Shown here: positions 6,156 to 8,194 of the stretch, one piece after another
Numbering within the stretch: the stretch's first letter is position 1
How the letters are laid out: every line of letters starts with the position of its first letter
Assembly (NCBI GenBank): GCA_014378155.1
Contig: JACMOF010000219.1
Coordinates: forward strand, 1 to 8,194
Direction: 5' to 3'
Origin: Caulobacter sp.
GTDB lineage: Bacteria; Pseudomonadota; Alphaproteobacteria; Caulobacterales; Caulobacteraceae
Length of the DNA: 8,194 bases
Notes under the pieces: model-generated
Database searches by the model: none
What the model was told of the DNA's origin: nothing
Seen by the model: the letters and a program-made list of their open reading frames with translations, nothing else
Translations under genes and position numbers: made by a program

Positions 6156-6196
6156 GCGGCGGCCTTCGGGCCGCCGCACCCGCCTTCTGGCGGGTG
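6156..6196 (+). terminator. Tandem hairpin terminator after the DUF2493 gene
   Basis: Two stems follow 10 bases after the stop. GCGGCGGCC-TTCG-GGCCGCCGC (6156-6177) has 9 perfect pairs with a C(TTCG)G tetraloop, one of the most stable RNA loops. Directly after it, CACCCGCC-TTCT-GGCGGGTG (6177-6196) has 8 pairs and shares one base with the first. No T-run follows (GAAAGGGTGG). The position and strength make a transcription end or 3'-protecting structure very likely. Confidence 0.75.
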
Positions 6197-6508
6197 AAAG
6201 GGTGGAGGTGCGCTGCGCTTCCACTTCCTAGTGGTCAAAATCTGACGTTTGAGTCCCGCAGGTCGCACCTGGCCGTCGAAAACCCGAACGTCCGCTTCAC
6301 GCCCCGAAGCCAACGGGGAGAATCGACCGTTTGCGTACGTTGGTCAGGCCGTGGCCTCACTGCCGCTCCGCGGCATGAGCGGAGGCTGGGCTATGCGAGG
6401 TGAGCGCACTCTCAGTGCGCGCAGACCGGAAAACCGTTTCGTATTCCAGGATGGACGCTGATACGAAGGACCCCACACCGGCCCGGATCGACGGGTGGAA
6501 CCACTATC
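6197..6508. other. Gene-free leader region before the hybrid kinase, rich in short hairpins
   Basis: No gene is recognised in these 312 bases. The right half holds several short perfect stems: GACC/GGTC around CGTACG (6325-6345), GCCGC-TCC-GCGGC (6362-6374) competing with CCGCTC/GAGCGG (6363-6382), and GCGCACT-CTC-AGTGCGC (6404-6420). I found no GGAAC-N16/17-CGTT pair, the usual EcfG stress-sigma promoter, at a sensible distance from the kinase start. The kinase promoter is therefore not located. Confidence 0.45.
6404..6420 (+). repeat. Perfect 7-bp stem-loop in the kinase leader
   Basis: GCGCACT (6404-6410), loop CTC, AGTGCGC (6414-6420), about 90 bases before the kinase ATG. It may be an operator-sized palindrome or part of a leader RNA fold with neighbouring stems at 6362-6382. 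No known riboswitch was recognised. Confidence 0.4.
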
Positions 6509-8176
6509 ATGAACCTGCTCTCGGTAGAAACATCCCCCGCCTCATCGGGTCCGGCGGACATTGGGCAGGCCGACATCGAACTTTTGCACAGCATCAGCAC
6601 CGCGCTGATTGCCGAGCAGGATCAAGTGGAGCTTTACGGCAAGATCGTCGATGCCGCAGTTGCGATCACGCGTTCGCAGTTCGGGACAATGCAGATCTTG
6701 TGCCCACAGGATGATCGCTCGGGTAATGCTGGAAAACTAAATCTGCTTTGCTCCCGCGGTTTTCCGCAGGAGGCCGTCGAGTTCTGGCAATGGGTCAGCC
6801 CTGAAGCCCGCAGCAGCTGTACGAAAGCGCTCAAGTCCGGCCAACGGGAGATCATATACGATTTCGAAGAATGGGATGCGATAGCCGGCACCGAAGACCT
6901 CCTCGCTTTCCGACGGACCGGCATCCGGTCAGCTCAGACGACACCTCTTCTGTCGCGTGATGGCAATCTACTTGGAATGATATCGACGCACTGGTGCGAG
7001 CCGCATAAGCTATCCGATCGGGATTTGCGCTTGCTTGATATCTTGGCGCGGCAGGCCGCCGATCTTCTGGAACGCACAATCGCCGAGGAAGCGCTTCGCG
7101 CGCGCGAGCAGGAGCTGGACCGCACATGTGCAGCATTGCGCGAGACCGAGGAGTTGCAGAAGCTTCTGACCGGCGAATTGAGCCACCGCGTGAAGAATAT
7201 GCTTGCCACGGTGCAGGCCATCGCATCGCAGACTTTGCGTCACTCCGATAACCCGGCCGATTTCGTTAAAAGTTTCGGCGGCCGGATCGAGTCGATGTCC
7301 CGGGTACATTCGCAGTTGAGCATCAACGAATGGAAGGGCACTCAGCTCCAGGACATCGTGCGCGATCAGATGAAGCTCGGGCCGGTGGATGAGGCCCAGA
7401 TTATAGCGTCCGGTCCCCCAGTCTACCTCGACGCCATGAACGTGCCGAAGATGGCGATGATACTTCATGAGCTGGGCACAAATTCGCTCAAGTATGGGGC
7501 GTTATCGAAACCGGACGGCAACGTGACGATCGCCTGGAATGTTGACGGCCAAAGGCTCGAAGTGTGTTGGACCGAGCACGGCGGTCCAGCAGTCGCGGCG
7601 CCTATCAGGCACGGCTTCGGAACCAAGTTAATCCAAGCGACGGCACTCGGCGCTGGCGGCGACGCCGAGATGTTGACCGATGCTGAGGGTGTGCGGTGGA
7701 ACATCACGCTTCCGCTTTCCGTGGACCCGTCGTCGAACGAGAGGTCGATCTATCCAGCTGTCGGCGAAGCGCTTGGTGTTGATCAAGATTCGACGGAGCC
7801 GGTTGGGCAAGTTGATCTGAAGAGGCTCGAAGGCAAGCGTATCCTTGTCATCGAGGACGAGCCGATGCTGGCAATGGATATCGCCGGAGAGCTGGAGGCT
7901 GCTGGCGCCTACGTCATTGGACCAGCCGGAAATGCGGCGGCCGCACTGAGCCTGATCGAGCAATATCGGTTTGACGGAGCCTTGCTGGATGCCAATCTTG
8001 ACGGCTATCCCGTCGATGATATCGCAGCCTTATTGGCCCGAAAGAATATTCCGTTCGTCTTTGTGAGCGGATACAACAGAAGTTCACTGCCGACATTGTT
8101 CGACCAGGTCGAATTATTGTCGAAACCTTTCGATAATAAGCGGCTGTTGGCAGTGGCGATTAAACTCGTCACATAG
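6509..8176 (+). CDS. Hybrid sensor histidine kinase: GAF - HWE kinase - receiver
   Basis: 555 residues, no signal peptide or membrane segment, so a cytoplasmic sensor. A GAF domain covers about 22-190 (LLHSISTALIAEQD ... LLGMISTHW ... DRDLRLLDILARQAADLLER) and may bind a small ligand or chromophore. A short coiled coil (about 188-220) leads to the HWE dimerisation/phosphoacceptor region GELSHRVKNMLATVQAIASQ with H226. The ATPase domain shows HELGTNSLKYGAL (320-332, N325 for Mg), the W354-T-E356 motif that with the H gives the HWE family its name, and GFGTKLI (369-375). A C-terminal receiver (about 443-550) has acidic residues E449/D450, phosphoacceptor D494 in GALLDANLDG, S520 and K539 in LSKPF, all canonical. 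HWE kinases are common in Alphaproteobacteria, often feeding light, stress or general stress (PhyR) signalling. The ATG lacks a strong SD (GGTGG about 10 bases upstream). GC is lower than in its neighbours. No partner regulator gene is seen before the window ends. Confidence 0.93.
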   Translation: MNLLSVETSPASSGPADIGQADIELLHSISTALIAEQDQVELYGKIVDAAVAITRSQFGTMQILCPQDDRSGNAGKLNLLCSRGFPQEAVEFWQWVSPEARSSCTKALKSGQREIIYDFEEWDAIAGTEDLLAFRRTGIRSAQTTPLLSRDGNLLGMISTHWCEPHKLSDRDLRLLDILARQAADLLERTIAEEALRAREQELDRTCAALRETEELQKLLTGELSHRVKNMLATVQAIASQTLRHSDNPADFVKSFGGRIESMSRVHSQLSINEWKGTQLQDIVRDQMKLGPVDEAQIIASGPPVYLDAMNVPKMAMILHELGTNSLKYGALSKPDGNVTIAWNVDGQRLEVCWTEHGGPAVAAPIRHGFGTKLIQATALGAGGDAEMLTDAEGVRWNITLPLSVDPSSNERSIYPAVGEALGVDQDSTEPVGQVDLKRLEGKRILVIEDEPMLAMDIAGELEAAGAYVIGPAGNAAAALSLIEQYRFDGALLDANLDGYPVDDIAALLARKNIPFVFVSGYNRSSLPTLFDQVELLSKPFDNKRLLAVAIKLVT

Positions 8177-8194
8177 ACAGCCCGCCTTGAGGTA

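Noticed and set aside
4721..6313. A 530-codon open frame on the minus strand.
   Set aside because: It runs antisense through the DUF2493 gene, has low-complexity Gly/Arg/Pro-rich sequence and matches no family, while the plus strand has a clear domain and ribosome site. Open antisense frames of this kind are common in GC-rich DNA. Only its last 83 codons are kept, as a doubtful ORF.
6236..6320. Possible attachment site or tRNA-like end around the GTCCCGCAGGTCGCAC text.
   Set aside because: No tRNA fold, no repeat of the segment elsewhere in the window and no integrase nearby.
6497..6520. GGAAC near the kinase start as an EcfG stress-sigma -35 element.
   Set aside because: It lies only 12 bases before the ATG, and there is no CGTT at 16-17 bases spacing, so it cannot be the kinase promoter.

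Overview
The window is GC-rich (about 65-70% in most genes) and looks like alphaproteobacterial accessory DNA, most plausibly Caulobacterales or a close relative. That placement is inferred from the TonB-dependent receptor type, an HWE-family histidine kinase, a plasmid/ICE-type DUF2493 protein and the codon bias; the species cannot be fixed from sequence alone.

Layout, left to right: (1) positions 1-792 hold the 3' end of a TonB-dependent outer-membrane receptor, followed by a strong hairpin. (2) About 450 bases have no recognisable gene, then comes a five-copy 12-bp tandem repeat, with a sixth partial copy directly against the start codon of (3) a complete class II Fic protein (1371-2567, +). 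(4) A decayed junction (2568-3008) carries the 3' end of a radC gene on the plus strand and, abutting it on the minus strand, a fragment resembling a DUF962/Mpo1-like membrane protein. (5) An apparently intact hipB-hipA toxin-antitoxin operon lies on the minus strand (4618 down to 3009), with four copies of a 12-bp element in and around its promoter. (6) About 470 bases follow, with only a doubtful small minus-strand ORF and a hairpin. (7) A DUF2493 (SLOG-like) protein (5213-6145, +) is closed by two tandem hairpins. (8) A hairpin-rich leader of about 360 bases precedes (9) a complete GAF-HWE-histidine-kinase-receiver hybrid (6509-8176, +), whose base composition is clearly lower in GC.

The genes do not form one operon. 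The pattern is an accessory patchwork: a receptor gene end, then selfish or stress modules (Fic AMPylase, HipBA kinase toxin), gene fragments of mobile-element flavour (radC, DUF2493), then a signalling gene of different composition. Fic and HipA both act by modifying other proteins with ATP, and both have repeated short elements at their 5' ends that look like operator arrays. I see no integrase, transposase, CRISPR array, rRNA or tRNA. The best candidates for something undescribed are the two repeat arrays (before fic and before hipBA) and the DUF2493 protein with an eroded glycine motif.
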